A DNA stretch of 64,000 nt from Shinella curvata (GTDB taxonomy: Bacteria > Pseudomonadota > Alphaproteobacteria > Rhizobiales > Rhizobiaceae), in the NCBI RefSeq assembly GCF_022899935.1, contig NZ_JALJCJ010000001.1:205956-269955 (forward strand), written 5' to 3'. The number at the start of each line of letters is the position of its first letter. Within the stretch, counting starts at the first letter, position 1. Below the pieces are notes generated by a model. It ran no database searches. It was not told the origin of the DNA and saw only the letters and a list, made by a program, of their open reading frames with translations. This document shows positions 17,787 to 27,314 of this stretch, in pieces. Position numbers and translations under genes: made by a program.

Positions 17787-18053
17787 TCAGGGATTGAGCC
17801 GCTGCAACTCCTCCTTCGCTTTCGCCGCGAGCGGATGATCCGGGTGCCTTGCGATGAAGAGTTCAAGCGCCTCCCGCGTTCCCCGGCCTTTAAGGGCCTC
17901 ATATTCGGATTTGACAGCCTCTTCCGGATCGCCCGGCTTCTGCATGACCACCCTCACGATCGTCGGCTGCCGCACAGACGCAACCCCGGAATCGGACAGC
18001 CCCGAACCATATGCGCACAATGCACAACAAACTGCGAATAGCATAGCGATCAC
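17787..18053 (-). CDS. small exported protein with one TPR-like helical repeat (hypothetical)
   Basis: 88 residues from a GTG, or 85 from the ATG at 18042-18044. A short hydrophobic cysteine-containing N-terminus (MLFAVCCALCAYGSG) suggests export, although no clean lipobox is seen. The C-terminal half (EYEALKGRGTREALELFIAR, then HPDHPLAAKAKEEL) resembles the single helical repeats often appended to rhizobial caspase-family proteins. No clear ribosome-binding site precedes either start. It lies upstream of the caspase/cytochrome block on the same strand and is divergent from the metalloprotease. Function unknown; moderately likely to be a real gene. Confidence 0.5.
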   Translation of the reverse strand: MIAMLFAVCCALCAYGSGLSDSGVASVRQPTIVRVVMQKPGDPEEAVKSEYEALKGRGTREALELFIARHPDHPLAAKAKEELQRLNP

Positions 18054-18161
18054 GCGCGTCTTAGAGGTGGTTGCCGTGATAGTGTATTAGCACTGAGGCA
18101 TTTTTGGGAAGCCGCGCCGATTCCGTAGCCGGCGGCACCCAGCCAAAATCCGGGGGGAAAC

Positions 18162-20024
18162 ATGTCGGGTTCAGCAACGCCTACCAAAACGATCAACGCA
18201 ACTGGTTCGATCTTTGTGGATTCAGTCCTTGTCGGCAAGGGCTGGAGCGTGTCCACCGTTACCTACGCCTTTCCCACAGTGTTGACGGACTACAGCTATA
18301 CGAAATACGACAGCGGCTTCAACAGCATTTCCTACACGCAGAAGAACGCCGCCCTGTTCGCGATGGAGACATCCTTTGGCGGGAAAGCGAATGACGGCTT
18401 TTCCGTGGAGGGCTTCACCAATCTCAACTTCACAGTGGGAAATTCGACCAACGCGACATTTCGCTTTGCGCAATCCAGCGTCCCCGCCACGGCGGAGGTT
18501 GCCGATTTTCCCGGTAACGTTATCAACACGGACAGCGCGGACGATGGCGATATCTGGTTCGGAACCGCCGCCGCGGGCACGATCTACGATCTGCGCAAGC
18601 CGGTGGCCGGCAACTACGCCTGGCACACGCTGATCCACGAGCTCGGGCACGCCCTGGGCCTCAAGCACGCGCAGGAAAATGTGGTCTATGGCAAGATGCC
18701 GGATGCCACCAACAGCATCGAATTCACGGTCATGAGCTACCTGAGCTACATCGGCGACACAGGCAACTCCTACTCTTATGAAGAATTCGGCGCGCCGCAG
18801 ACGTTCATGATGGCCGATATCGCGGCGCTCCAGCACATGTACGGTGCGGACTATTCCACCAATTCCGGTGCCACCGTCTACAAATGGACACCGGGAAGCG
18901 GCGATACGCTCGTCAATGGCGAACTCGCCATCGCCCCCGGCGAAAATCGCATCTTCGCGACGCTCTGGGATGGCGGCGGCAATGATACCTACGATCTCAG
19001 CGCCTATTCAAACGGCGTCAAGGTCGATCTCCGCCCAGGGGAGCACTCCGTCTTCGACGCTACGCAGCTCGCCTATCTCGGCGGCGGGCCGAATGGCGGC
19101 TTCGCGCGAGGCAACATTTTCAATGCGCTGCTTTTCAAGGGTGATCTTCGCTCGCTCATCGAAAACGCCACGGGTGGCAGCGGCAATGATACGATCGTCG
19201 GCAACCAGGGCGCCAACATCCTGTCCGGTAATGCAGGCGCCGACCAACTCGACGGCGGCAGCGGCAACGACACGCTGATCGGCGGCGCCGGCGCCGACAA
19301 GCTCATCGGCGGCGCGGGCGCAGATACCGCGTCGTACTCCACGGCTGCGGCGGGTGTCGTCGCCAACCTCATCAAGCCTTCCGACAACGTCGGCAACGCG
19401 GCGGGTGACACCTATTCCTCCATCGAAAACCTGGTGGGAGGCAATTTCGTGGACAAGCTGGTCGGCAATACGGGCAACAACAACCTGCAAGGCGGCGCCG
19501 GTGCGGATACGCTCGACGGCGGAGCCGGCAATGATACGTTGAACGGCGGCACGGGCGGCGACAAGCTGATCGGTGCTGCCGGCGTGGATACGGCGAGCTA
19601 CCTGCTGGCGACGGCGGGGGTAACGGCAAGCCTGGCAAGTGCCGCAATCAATACCGGCGAGGCGATCGGCGACACCTATTCCTTGATCGAAAACCTCCTC
19701 GGCAGCGCCTTCGGCGACAAGCTGACAGGCAATACCGGCGCAAACAGGATCAATGGCTACAAGGGCAACGATACCCTGACCGGGGGAAGCGCGGCCGACG
19801 TCTTCGCCTTTGCGAGCGGCTACGGACGGGATACGATCACCGACTTCCAGAACAATGTCGATGACATCGATCTGCAGTCCTACAACTTTTCGTCGGCCAG
19901 TTCCGTTCTCAGCAAGGCCGTACAGGTCGGCGCCGACCTCGAAATCCGCCTGTCCAGCGCTGACGTCGTCATCCTGAAGCTCTTCAACAAGGCAAGTCTT
20001 GTCGCGACCGACCTCATTCTCTGA
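18162..20024 (+). CDS. serralysin-like M10 metalloprotease with RTX repeats
   Basis: 620-residue predicted secreted zinc protease. The active site [11 protein letters not shown] (H159, E160, H163, H169) is followed by the Met-turn VMSYLSY (M191). The peptidase M10 C-terminal and RTX region spans about 270-560, with blocks such as [16 protein letters not shown] and GGAGNDTL that bind calcium outside the cell. No N-terminal signal peptide is seen, and the C-terminus is hydrophobic and acidic, as for type I secretion substrates. No T1SS genes are in the window, so an exporter elsewhere is required. GGGGGGAAAC precedes the ATG. Confidence 0.92.
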   Translation: MSGSATPTKTINATGSIFVDSVLVGKGWSVSTVTYAFPTVLTDYSYTKYDSGFNSISYTQKNAALFAMETSFGGKANDGFSVEGFTNLNFTVGNSTNATFRFAQSSVPATAEVADFPGNVINTDSADDGDIWFGTAAAGTIYDLRKPVAGNYAWHTLIHELGHALGLKHAQENVVYGKMPDATNSIEFTVMSYLSYIGDTGNSYSYEEFGAPQTFMMADIAALQHMYGADYSTNSGATVYKWTPGSGDTLVNGELAIAPGENRIFATLWDGGGNDTYDLSAYSNGVKVDLRPGEHSVFDATQLAYLGGGPNGGFARGNIFNALLFKGDLRSLIENATGGSGNDTIVGNQGANILSGNAGADQLDGGSGNDTLIGGAGADKLIGGAGADTASYSTAAAGVVANLIKPSDNVGNAAGDTYSSIENLVGGNFVDKLVGNTGNNNLQGGAGADTLDGGAGNDTLNGGTGGDKLIGAAGVDTASYLLATAGVTASLASAAINTGEAIGDTYSLIENLLGSAFGDKLTGNTGANRINGYKGNDTLTGGSAADVFAFASGYGRDTITDFQNNVDDIDLQSYNFSSASSVLSKAVQVGADLEIRLSSADVVILKLFNKASLVATDLIL

Positions 20025-20250
20025 GCGCGGGAGATGGAATGCGGACCAAGACCTGATATCGGCCTTGGTCGTGTGCAGGATGGACATTTTTTCGGGACTG
20101 GTCACGAACGGCGCTTCGCCGCAGCTCTTGTGACCAGTCGCCTAGCAGCCCCGTCCGCCACACCGATTGTTTCAGAAGCCCCTTGCGGAACACATATCGA
20201 ACATATAGTGTCTGTTCTGGATTTGTTTCACGATTCTCGGTGGAGAGGCC
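20025..20250. other. intergenic region serralysin / lexA with two inverted repeats
   Basis: A 7-bp stem (GACCAAG 20044-20050 with CTTGGTC 20064-20070) lies just after the protease stop and may act as its terminator, though the T-run comes 18 bases later. A second perfect inverted repeat, GACTGGTCAC (20096-20105) with GTGACCAGTC (20130-20139), is unexplained. The lexA promoter and SOS box occupy the right end. Confidence 0.5.
20188..20202 (+). promoter_or_regulatory. LexA-binding site (SOS box) of lexA
   Basis: GAAC-ACATATC-GAAC is an exact match to the alphaproteobacterial LexA box GAAC-N7-GAAC, 49 bp before the lexA ATG. A second, imperfect match on the opposite orientation (GTTC-N7-GTTT) lies at 20214-20228. 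This fits autorepression of lexA. Confidence 0.85.
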
Positions 20251-20979
20251 ATGCTGACGCGCAAACAACAGGAACTGCTCCTGTTCATTCATGAGCGTAT
20301 GAAGGAATCCGGCATTCCGCCGTCTTTCGACGAGATGAAGGATGCATTGGATCTCGCCTCCAAATCCGGCATCCATCGCCTTATAACCGCGCTGGAAGAG
20401 CGCGGTTTCATCCGCCGCCTGCCGAATCGTGCCCGCGCGCTGGAAGTCATCAAGCTTCCTGAAGCCTATTCGTCGAGCCTTCAACCACGTCGCGGCTTCT
20501 CGCCCGCTGTCATCGAAGGCAGCCTGGGCAAACGGCCGGCACCCGCGACACCGCCGCAGCGCACCGTCACACCGCAGGCAGATGTGATATCCGCCTCGGT
20601 ATCCGTTCCCGTGATGGGCCGAATCGCCGCCGGCGTGCCGATTTCGGCCATCCAGAACAACACGCACGAAATCACCGTGCCGGCAGAGATGATCGGCGGC
20701 GGCGAGCATTATGCGCTAGAGGTCAAGGGCGATTCTATGGTCGAGGCCGGGATCTTCGATGGCGACACCGTCATCATCCGCAACACCAGCACCGCGAGCC
20801 CCGGCGAAATCATCGTTGCGCTTGTCGATGATGAAGAAGCCACGTTGAAACGGTTCCGCCGAAAGGGGGATTCCATTGCGCTGGAAGCCGCAAATCCGGC
20901 TTACGAGACCCGCATCTTCGGTCCGGACCGCGTGAAAATCCAAGGCAAGCTGGTGGGGCTTATTCGGCGTTATCACTGA
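20251..20979 (+). CDS. lexA: LexA repressor / SOS-response serine autopeptidase
   Basis: 242 residues. The N-terminal winged helix-turn-helix (about 1-65) begins [10 protein letters not shown] and includes the recognition region [11 protein letters not shown]. The S24 peptidase domain (about 120-240) has the scissile A127-G128 in GRIAAGVPI, the nucleophile S162 in KGDSMVEAG and the base K200 in EATLKRF. RecA filaments trigger self-cleavage after DNA damage, which derepresses SOS genes. The long linker between domains is normal for rhizobial LexA. Its own promoter carries a LexA box. Confidence 0.97.
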   Translation: MLTRKQQELLLFIHERMKESGIPPSFDEMKDALDLASKSGIHRLITALEERGFIRRLPNRARALEVIKLPEAYSSSLQPRRGFSPAVIEGSLGKRPAPATPPQRTVTPQADVISASVSVPVMGRIAAGVPISAIQNNTHEITVPAEMIGGGEHYALEVKGDSMVEAGIFDGDTVIIRNTSTASPGEIIVALVDDEEATLKRFRRKGDSIALEAANPAYETRIFGPDRVKIQGKLVGLIRRYH

Positions 20980-21094
20980 TCGTTCGTGAGCACGACAAGC
21001 GTATTCCGTTTTTCTCCCGCCTGATGTTGCAATCGTTGGCCGGGGGACGGGACACGGGAATGTCTTGATTTCACGACATATGGCGCGGCCATGA

Positions 21095-23632
21095 TCAATG
21101 TGTAGACCACCGCAGATCGGTGGTTTTCGCCGCGTCCCCCTCCCCGTCCCGGTGTTCGCTGCCGACATGTTTTTGATCGGTCCCTTCACCCGAATAGGCG
21201 CCTGTCCGCCAATCATAAATGCGGTGTCGTGACCAGGGACGATCCAGCGTGTCGATAGCCGACGTGAAGCGGGCATCGGAGAAGCTCTTTTCGTTCGCTT
21301 GTTCGCCGGGCCGGATTTCCAGTGCGCCGGTTCGGCGCAGGTGGCGGGCCGTGACAAGCCGTGCGCCGGAACGGCAGGCGGCGATCCGTAGCGGCGCCGG
21401 TGTGACGACAAGGTCCGCAGCATCGCAGGCCGTGCCGAGAAATGCAACATCCTCAAGCGTGACAATACGCCAGCCATTTGGCGAAACGGCCACGCAGAAA
21501 GCCTTTGCCTCACAGAGAAAGCCGGCTTGAAGCCTTGCTGCCGCAAAGGCGGAAGAAATCGCCTCCCTGGCTTTCTCGCGGTTCGCCCGACGGCGCGGCC
21601 ATATCCGCTTCTTCGCGGTCTGCGTGGCGGCGGCGTCTTCTTCGAGTGTCAGCCCGCTGGTCTTCCTTACGTCCGGTTTCACGAGTTCACCCAGGCGCAG
21701 GGCCCTTCGCCATTGCGCGTAGACGAAGTCCGGCGGGCGGGCGCGGTTCGCTGCGGCACGCCCATCGCGCAACACGGCGACGAGGCGACCATCTTCGGAA
21801 ATCACGACTTCCGGCCTCACGGGGTCATTCGGCAAGAATGCGAGGGTTGTGCCCAACAGAACCAGCAACGTCCCGGCGTGGCGGAGGCGTGTCCGCAGGA
21901 TACAGACAAGCCCGCCCCCGAGGCCGATGAGCAGGAACGTGCCGGGGGAAATACGACCGGTGACGATCTCGCCGTTCCAACTCGCAACCCAGGTGGAAAG
22001 CGTGATCATCCACTCGATCCCCTTGCCCATGATGGCAAAGGGGACGGCATCGAGGCCGAACGGCACCAGCAGCACGGCAGCCAGACCAAAGGGCATGACG
22101 ACGGCGCTGATGACGGGCATGGCGAGCAGGTTGCCTGCCAGCCCATAGGCCGGGATGCGGTGAAAATGGCCGATCGAATAGATAAGCGTCGAGAGGCCGC
22201 CGATCAGCGAGGAAAGCGTCAATCCCCCGAGGAAGCGGCCAGCCGAACCACCAACGTTGCGAAATGCGCCTCCCCGGCTCTCGCGGCGTATCGGGCGCTC
22301 GCGCCAAGCCGCATAGCCAGCGACCAGCCCAAGCGTGGCGGCATAGGACATCTGGAAGCCGGGATTGGTGATGGCCGATGGCGTGATCAAGAGGATGAGG
22401 ATCGCCGAGAGCGCGACATTGCGCAGGCTGATCGCCGAGCGGCCGAGCAGCACGGCGACGAGCATGACGCAAATCATGATCCAGGAGCGCACCGCGGAAA
22501 TGGCGCCGCCCGAGACGAGGATGTAGAGCGTCACCATGACGAGCGCTCCGGCCGCTGCGATTTTCTTCGCCGGATAGCGCTCGGCAAAGCCGGGGATCAG
22601 CGCCATCACCATGCGTGCGCCCACCAGAAAGGTGCCGGCTGCCAGCACCATGTTCAACCCCGAAATGGCCAGCACATGGGCGAGCCCCGCCTGCCGCAGC
22701 GCCTCCACGGTCTCGTCGCTGATCGCGCGCTGCTCGGCGGTCACCAGCGCAGCCGCTATCGCTCCGGCATCCCCATCGATCCTGCCCTTGATATGCTCGG
22801 TCAGGTTGTTTCGCCAGGTCGCGATTTCCTGACGGATCCGCTCCGCCAGGCCGGGTGGCGTCGTCAAAACGCTTTGCGGCGCCTTGTAAAAATATCCGAC
22901 CGCTCCGTTGCCAGCAAAATAGGCATCGAAGGCAAAATCGTTGAGGCCGGACAGCGCCGGACCTGACGGCGGACTGAGGCGCGCGCGACCGGCGATGCCG
23001 CCACCAATCGCGATCGGCTCGTGTCGGCTGCGGGCTAGGATGGTGACCACACGCGGCGCGCGCTTCAGGACGGGATCGCGCGTGGTCTCCAGGACGATGC
23101 GATAGCGGATTGCGCCGCGTCCGTCGCTTTCGCGGGAAAGCACGCGGCCGGTGATCTCCGTGGTCACGGGCGCATCCAACAGAACGGTGTCGAGGCGCGC
23201 GGTTTCAAAACCCGCAAGAAGCATGCCCAGGGGCACGAGGAACGCGCCGCCGGCGACGAGCGCCAACCAATCTTCCCGGTGCCGCAAACGCCAGGCCGGC
23301 CAGAAGGCGGCGACGGCGACGAACATGAGGGCAACGGTGGAGGGATCGGACGGGGCTGCAAACCAGAGGGCCGCCCCCAGGCCTAGGAAAACCGGCACGA
23401 AGAGAAAGAAGTGGCCATGTTGGCGTTCATCGCCCCAAGCGGCCGCCATGCCTCGCCGAGCGATGAAAGCGTGCGACAGCCGCCCCGCAAACCGGCGCGC
23501 AAATCCAGGCGGCCCGATAGGCCGCGGCAGATCGGCGGATCCCGTCACCGGCATCCGCGCATCCGGCGGCATCCGCCAGGCCTCAGCCTCGCGCATCGCC
23601 TCCCGTCTCTCCGCTCCATCCACCCCGGCCAT
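21095..23632 (-). CDS. comEC: ComEC/Rec2-family DNA-uptake channel protein
   Basis: 845-residue membrane protein. The competence domain has HVLAISGLNMVLAAG in its core and many membrane helices. ComEC transports single-stranded DNA across the inner membrane in competent bacteria. A DUF4131-like N-terminal region (about 90-240) is present. The C-terminal part lacks the HxHxDH motif of the metallo-beta-lactamase domain, so this version probably has no nuclease activity; that is common among alphaproteobacterial relatives. It is convergent with lexA. Whether the host is naturally competent is unknown. Confidence 0.92.
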   Translation of the reverse strand: MAGVDGAERREAMREAEAWRMPPDARMPVTGSADLPRPIGPPGFARRFAGRLSHAFIARRGMAAAWGDERQHGHFFLFVPVFLGLGAALWFAAPSDPSTVALMFVAVAAFWPAWRLRHREDWLALVAGGAFLVPLGMLLAGFETARLDTVLLDAPVTTEITGRVLSRESDGRGAIRYRIVLETTRDPVLKRAPRVVTILARSRHEPIAIGGGIAGRARLSPPSGPALSGLNDFAFDAYFAGNGAVGYFYKAPQSVLTTPPGLAERIRQEIATWRNNLTEHIKGRIDGDAGAIAAALVTAEQRAISDETVEALRQAGLAHVLAISGLNMVLAAGTFLVGARMVMALIPGFAERYPAKKIAAAGALVMVTLYILVSGGAISAVRSWIMICVMLVAVLLGRSAISLRNVALSAILILLITPSAITNPGFQMSYAATLGLVAGYAAWRERPIRRESRGGAFRNVGGSAGRFLGGLTLSSLIGGLSTLIYSIGHFHRIPAYGLAGNLLAMPVISAVVMPFGLAAVLLVPFGLDAVPFAIMGKGIEWMITLSTWVASWNGEIVTGRISPGTFLLIGLGGGLVCILRTRLRHAGTLLVLLGTTLAFLPNDPVRPEVVISEDGRLVAVLRDGRAAANRARPPDFVYAQWRRALRLGELVKPDVRKTSGLTLEEDAAATQTAKKRIWPRRRANREKAREAISSAFAAARLQAGFLCEAKAFCVAVSPNGWRIVTLEDVAFLGTACDAADLVVTPAPLRIAACRSGARLVTARHLRRTGALEIRPGEQANEKSFSDARFTSAIDTLDRPWSRHRIYDWRTGAYSGEGTDQKHVGSEHRDGEGDAAKTTDLRWSTH

Positions 23633-23937
23633 GGCTTCGGCCCCGCTCTAGGCCACCATAGTGCAATCCAGAGGAAAAATCTTCAATCAACAGTAGGCAT
23701 GGGAAATACTAAGTGACACAGAAAGGATGCCACCTCCGCATTCTGGTGACCACTCTCAAAGGTTGCTTGCAACTTCGCGGAAACGGTAGATATTGCGTTG
23801 CCGGAAAGCCTATTTCCGCAGTGCACAATTTGCCTTTGGTATCGCTTGGCAGCGCGCCGTAAATGGGCTAGCAAAACGAGCATGTTCATGGGTGCGGCAC
23901 AACTGCGTGCCACCATTCGAAACAACGGAGGATCGTC
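23633..23937. other. intergenic region comEC / gltA
   Basis: 305 bp between divergent genes. The gltA promoter candidate is annotated separately. I see no gene or RNA in the rest. Confidence 0.5.
23845..23873 (+). promoter_or_regulatory. candidate sigma-70 promoter of gltA
   Basis: CTTGGC (23845-23850) and CTAGCA (23868-23873) are 17 bp apart, close to the rhizobial CTTGAC-N17-CTATAT pattern. A 5' leader of about 60 bases with AACGGAGGA before the ATG would result. Confidence 0.45.
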
Positions 23938-25227
23938 ATGACAGGAACAAGCGCGGGTGTATCGATCGGTGGCAGGACAGTCGAGCTGCCGACGCGATCC
24001 GGGACGATCGGCCCCGATGTGATCGACATCGGTACGCTCTACAAGAATACCGGCGCCTTCACCTATGACCCCGGTTTCACGTCCACCGCTTCGTGCGAAT
24101 CGAAGATCACCTATATCGATGGCGACGAAGGCGTGTTGCTGCACCGCGGCTACCCCATCGACCAGCTGGCCGAGCATGGAGACTTCCTGGAAGTCTGCTA
24201 CCTCCTGTTGTACGGCGAACTGCCGACCAAGGCGCAGAAGGATGATTTCGATCATCGCGTGACGCACCACACCATGGTGCACGAGCAGATGAGCCGCTTC
24301 TTCACCGGCTTCCGTCGTGACGCCCATCCGATGGCCGTCATGTGCGGCTGCGTCGGCGCTCTCTCGGCCTTCTACCACGACTCGACCGACATCACCGATC
24401 CGCACCAGCGCATGGTCGCTTCGCTGCGCATGATCGCCAAGATGCCGACGATCGCTGCCATGGCCTACAAGTATCATATCGGCCAGCCCTTCGTTTACCC
24501 GAAGAACGACCTGGACTATGCGTCGAACTTCCTGCGCATGTGTTTTGCTGTTCCGTGCGAAGAGTATGTGGTCAATCCGGTTCTGGCCCGCGCGATGGAC
24601 CGTATCTTCATCCTGCACGCTGATCACGAGCAGAACGCTTCGACCTCGACCGTGCGTCTCGCCGGCTCCTCGGGTGCCAACCCATTCGCTTGCATCGCGG
24701 CCGGCATCGCCTGCCTCTGGGGCCCCGCGCATGGCGGCGCCAATGAGGCGGCGCTCAACATGCTGGCCGAAATCGGCTCGGTCGATCGTATCCCGGAATA
24801 TGTCGCAAAGGCCAAGGACAAGAACGACCCGTTCCGTCTGATGGGCTTTGGCCATCGGGTTTACAAGAACTACGACCCGCGCGCCAAGATCATGCAGAAG
24901 ACGACGCACGAGGTCCTGAGCGAACTCGGCGTGAAGGACGATCCGATGCTGGAAGTCGCGATGGAACTCGAGCGCATCGCGCTGACGGACGAGTATTTCA
25001 TCGAGAAGAAGCTCTATCCGAACATCGACTTCTATTCGGGTATCACGCTGAAAGCGCTCGGCTTCCCCACGACCATGTTCACCGTGCTTTTCGCGCTCGC
25101 CCGCACCGTGGGCTGGATTGCCCAGTGGAACGAGATGATCGAGGACCCGGAGCAGCGCATCGGCCGTCCGCGCCAGCTCTATATCGGCGAGCCGAAGCGC
25201 GATTACATGCCGGTCTCGAAGCGTTAA
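23938..25227 (+). CDS. gltA: citrate synthase (type II, hexameric class)
   Basis: 429 residues. Condenses acetyl-CoA and oxaloacetate to citrate at the entry of the TCA cycle. Catalytic residues are visible at H265 ([10 protein letters not shown]), H306 ([15 protein letters not shown]) and D364 (NIDFYSG). The N-terminal extension with the beta-rich domain is typical of Gram-negative NADH-sensitive enzymes. AACGGAGGATCGTC precedes the ATG. A strong bidirectional terminator follows 20 bp after the stop. Confidence 0.98.
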   Translation: MTGTSAGVSIGGRTVELPTRSGTIGPDVIDIGTLYKNTGAFTYDPGFTSTASCESKITYIDGDEGVLLHRGYPIDQLAEHGDFLEVCYLLLYGELPTKAQKDDFDHRVTHHTMVHEQMSRFFTGFRRDAHPMAVMCGCVGALSAFYHDSTDITDPHQRMVASLRMIAKMPTIAAMAYKYHIGQPFVYPKNDLDYASNFLRMCFAVPCEEYVVNPVLARAMDRIFILHADHEQNASTSTVRLAGSSGANPFACIAAGIACLWGPAHGGANEAALNMLAEIGSVDRIPEYVAKAKDKNDPFRLMGFGHRVYKNYDPRAKIMQKTTHEVLSELGVKDDPMLEVAMELERIALTDEYFIEKKLYPNIDFYSGITLKALGFPTTMFTVLFALARTVGWIAQWNEMIEDPEQRIGRPRQLYIGEPKRDYMPVSKR

Positions 25228-25247
25228 GCGTAAGGCATACGAAATCA

Positions 25248-25279
25248 AAAGCCCGGTCAGTTTTGACCGGGCTTTTTTG
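25248..25279. terminator. bidirectional terminator gltA / lpxB
   Basis: Stem AAAGCCCGGTCA/TGACCGGGCTTT (25248-25259 and 25264-25275), loop GTTT, followed by a T-run on the plus strand. The left arm contains the TGA stop codon of lpxB (25257-25259), and the rest of the hairpin encodes its last residues, KKPGQN. Confidence 0.88.
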
Positions 25280-26435
25280 TTGCAAGAAGATCGAGGATCA
25301 CCGCCGCGCCGGTCACGCCGGGCGGTTGCTCGGTCTGCATGCGGTCATGGACGAGATCGTAGCCCTCCAGCATGGCGCGGCGTTCTGCGGTGTCGAATGC
25401 GAGCCGTTCGAACCAGCGTGCCAGGCTACCGGGGCGGACCTGCTCATTCAGATATTCCGGCACCACGGCGTAGTCCGCGATGATATTGGGAATGGCGGCC
25501 GTCCAGATCTTTACCTTGCGAAGGAACAGATTGGCCAGCCAATCGAATTTGTAGGTGGAGACGACAGGCACGCGGGCAAGTGCAAGCTCCAGGATAACCG
25601 TGCCGGAGGCGGCCAATGCAGCATCTGCCTGCGCGAAGGCTTCCCACTTTTCCTCCGGCGACACGGTGATGGTCGGCTTCACCTGCCAATCGGCTGTCAA
25701 CCGCCGCACCAGCGCCTCCTGGCGCGGCACGGTGGGCAAAAGGAAGCGGATGCCGGGGTTGCGGGCGCAAAGTTCTTTTGCCGTATCGCCAAAAACCGGG
25801 AGTAGCCGGCTAATCTCCGTGGAGCGCGACCCCGGCAGCAGCAGGCACACTCTCTCGCCATGGTCACGATCTGGTCGGCCGAGCCGTGCATCCCGAATCT
25901 GACGGATCTGCCCGTCGCCGATTAGACGATGCCCGACATAGATTGTCTGAGGGCCTCCGAGGCGCTCCATGACGGCAGGCTCGAAGGGCAGCAGGGCAAG
26001 TACGCGATCGACATAGGCGCGCATGCGCGGCGCGCGCTCTTCCTTCCAGGCCCAGACGCTCGGGCAGACATAATTGACGACCGGCAGGTCCGGCATGGCG
26101 TTGCGCACGCGCCGTGCGACGCGGTGGGTGAAATCCGGGCTGTCGATGATGACAAGTACATCCGGCCGCGCGGCGATCAGGGCTTCCGCTGTCTGGCGGA
26201 TGCGGCGCAGCAGCGACGGCAGGCGCTTCAGCACCTGCGAAATGCCCATGATGGAAAGCTCGGAAAAGTCGAAGAGGGATTTTAGCCCTTGACGCTCCAG
26301 GGCCTCGCCACCGACGCCGACGAGTTCGATCGGGCCGGAATAGGCTGTGCGCAACGCCGCGACGAGATCGCCGCCCAGAAGATCGCCGGAGACCTCGCCG
26401 GCGATGATGCCGATCCTGAGTGGTTTACCGCTCAT
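25257..26435 (-). CDS. lpxB: lipid-A-disaccharide synthase
   Basis: 392 residues. Glycosyltransferase family 19 enzyme that joins UDP-2,3-diacylglucosamine and lipid X to form the lipid A disaccharide at the inner face of the membrane. It begins MSGKPLRIGIIAGEVSGDLL, the conserved nucleotide-sugar N-terminus. The ATG at 26433-26435 is chosen because GGAGGAG lies four bases upstream; the longer frame has no support. LLPGSRSTEISRLLP is the UDP-binding loop. The gene overlaps lpxI by 11 bp and ends inside the gltA terminator stem. Confidence 0.96.
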   Translation of the reverse strand: MSGKPLRIGIIAGEVSGDLLGGDLVAALRTAYSGPIELVGVGGEALERQGLKSLFDFSELSIMGISQVLKRLPSLLRRIRQTAEALIAARPDVLVIIDSPDFTHRVARRVRNAMPDLPVVNYVCPSVWAWKEERAPRMRAYVDRVLALLPFEPAVMERLGGPQTIYVGHRLIGDGQIRQIRDARLGRPDRDHGERVCLLLPGSRSTEISRLLPVFGDTAKELCARNPGIRFLLPTVPRQEALVRRLTADWQVKPTITVSPEEKWEAFAQADAALAASGTVILELALARVPVVSTYKFDWLANLFLRKVKIWTAAIPNIIADYAVVPEYLNEQVRPGSLARWFERLAFDTAERRAMLEGYDLVHDRMQTEQPPGVTGAAVILDLLATKKPGQN

Positions 26436-27309
26436 GATGCTCCTCCGTTCGCGACGGCACGATGCCGGTAACAAAAAGACCGCGCGCATTCGCCTCCGCC
26501 ACCAGGGATTCGCGCTCGAGCACGAGGGATCGCCCGGCCTCGACAGCGATACCGGAAAGGCCGGCGACCTGCGCCTGCCGCAATGTCTCGAGGCCGATCG
26601 ACGGCAGGTCCGCCCTGAGGTCCTGTTCCGGCTTGCAGAGTTTTACGAGGACGCCCTTGCGGCGTTGGGAAATGCGCCCGTCTGCGCGCAGCCGTGCCAC
26701 GCGCTCCAGCATGGCATCCGTGCCCTCCGCGCCTTCCAGCGCCACCACTCGTCCCCCGACGGCCACTGCGCCCTGCCCTACATCCAACCGGCCAAGGGCC
26801 AGGGCGGCGGCGGCAGCGGCGGTGATATCGGCCTCAGCGGCTGAATCCGGCGCGATCGCGCCAAGCGGCCCCTCGGTGCCCAGAAGATCCGGCGCGATGT
26901 CATGCGCGCCGACGACGCGCACGCCCTCACGCTCGATCAGGCGGATGACCATCTTCAGCACGGTATCGTCACCGCCCTTCAGGAGTGTGCGCACGACGGC
27001 AGGAAGGGCAAACAGCGCTTTCCACGGGGCACGGATATCACGCCATTCCGGCCGGCGGCGCACGAAACCGGACAGCACGGCGCGACCAATGCCGTTCGCC
27101 TGGAACGCGGCGCCGATGCCGGCATAGTTGCCGATGGAAATCACTTCGTGGTCGAAGCCGGACCAGTTCTCGCTGGATTCGTTGCTGAGAGCGAGGATAT
27201 AGGGATTTTCACCCCGAGCGCGGGCGGCATCCGCCACATAGCGCGGCAACAAGCCACCGCCGGCGATGATGGCAAGCCGGTCGCGCGTGTCGGCCCGGCC
27301 GTCCGCCAT
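26425..27309 (-). CDS. lpxI: UDP-2,3-diacylglucosamine pyrophosphatase, LpxI type
   Basis: 294 residues. Hydrolyses UDP-2,3-diacylglucosamine to lipid X and UMP, the step done by LpxH in enterobacteria. It begins with DRLAIIAGGGLLPRYVADAA and contains the C-terminal DUF1009 catalytic domain with LGTEGPLGAIA and KLCKPEQDLRADLPSIG. Its position between lpxA and lpxB is the usual one in rhizobia. Five bases separate it from lpxA. Confidence 0.95.
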   Translation of the reverse strand: MADGRADTRDRLAIIAGGGLLPRYVADAARARGENPYILALSNESSENWSGFDHEVISIGNYAGIGAAFQANGIGRAVLSGFVRRRPEWRDIRAPWKALFALPAVVRTLLKGGDDTVLKMVIRLIEREGVRVVGAHDIAPDLLGTEGPLGAIAPDSAAEADITAAAAAALALGRLDVGQGAVAVGGRVVALEGAEGTDAMLERVARLRADGRISQRRKGVLVKLCKPEQDLRADLPSIGLETLRQAQVAGLSGIAVEAGRSLVLERESLVAEANARGLFVTGIVPSRTEEHHER

Positions 27310-27314
27310 GGAAC

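Noticed and set aside
21095..23632. Metallo-beta-lactamase domain at the ComEC C-terminus
   Set aside because: No HxHxDH motif is present in the C-terminal 300 residues.
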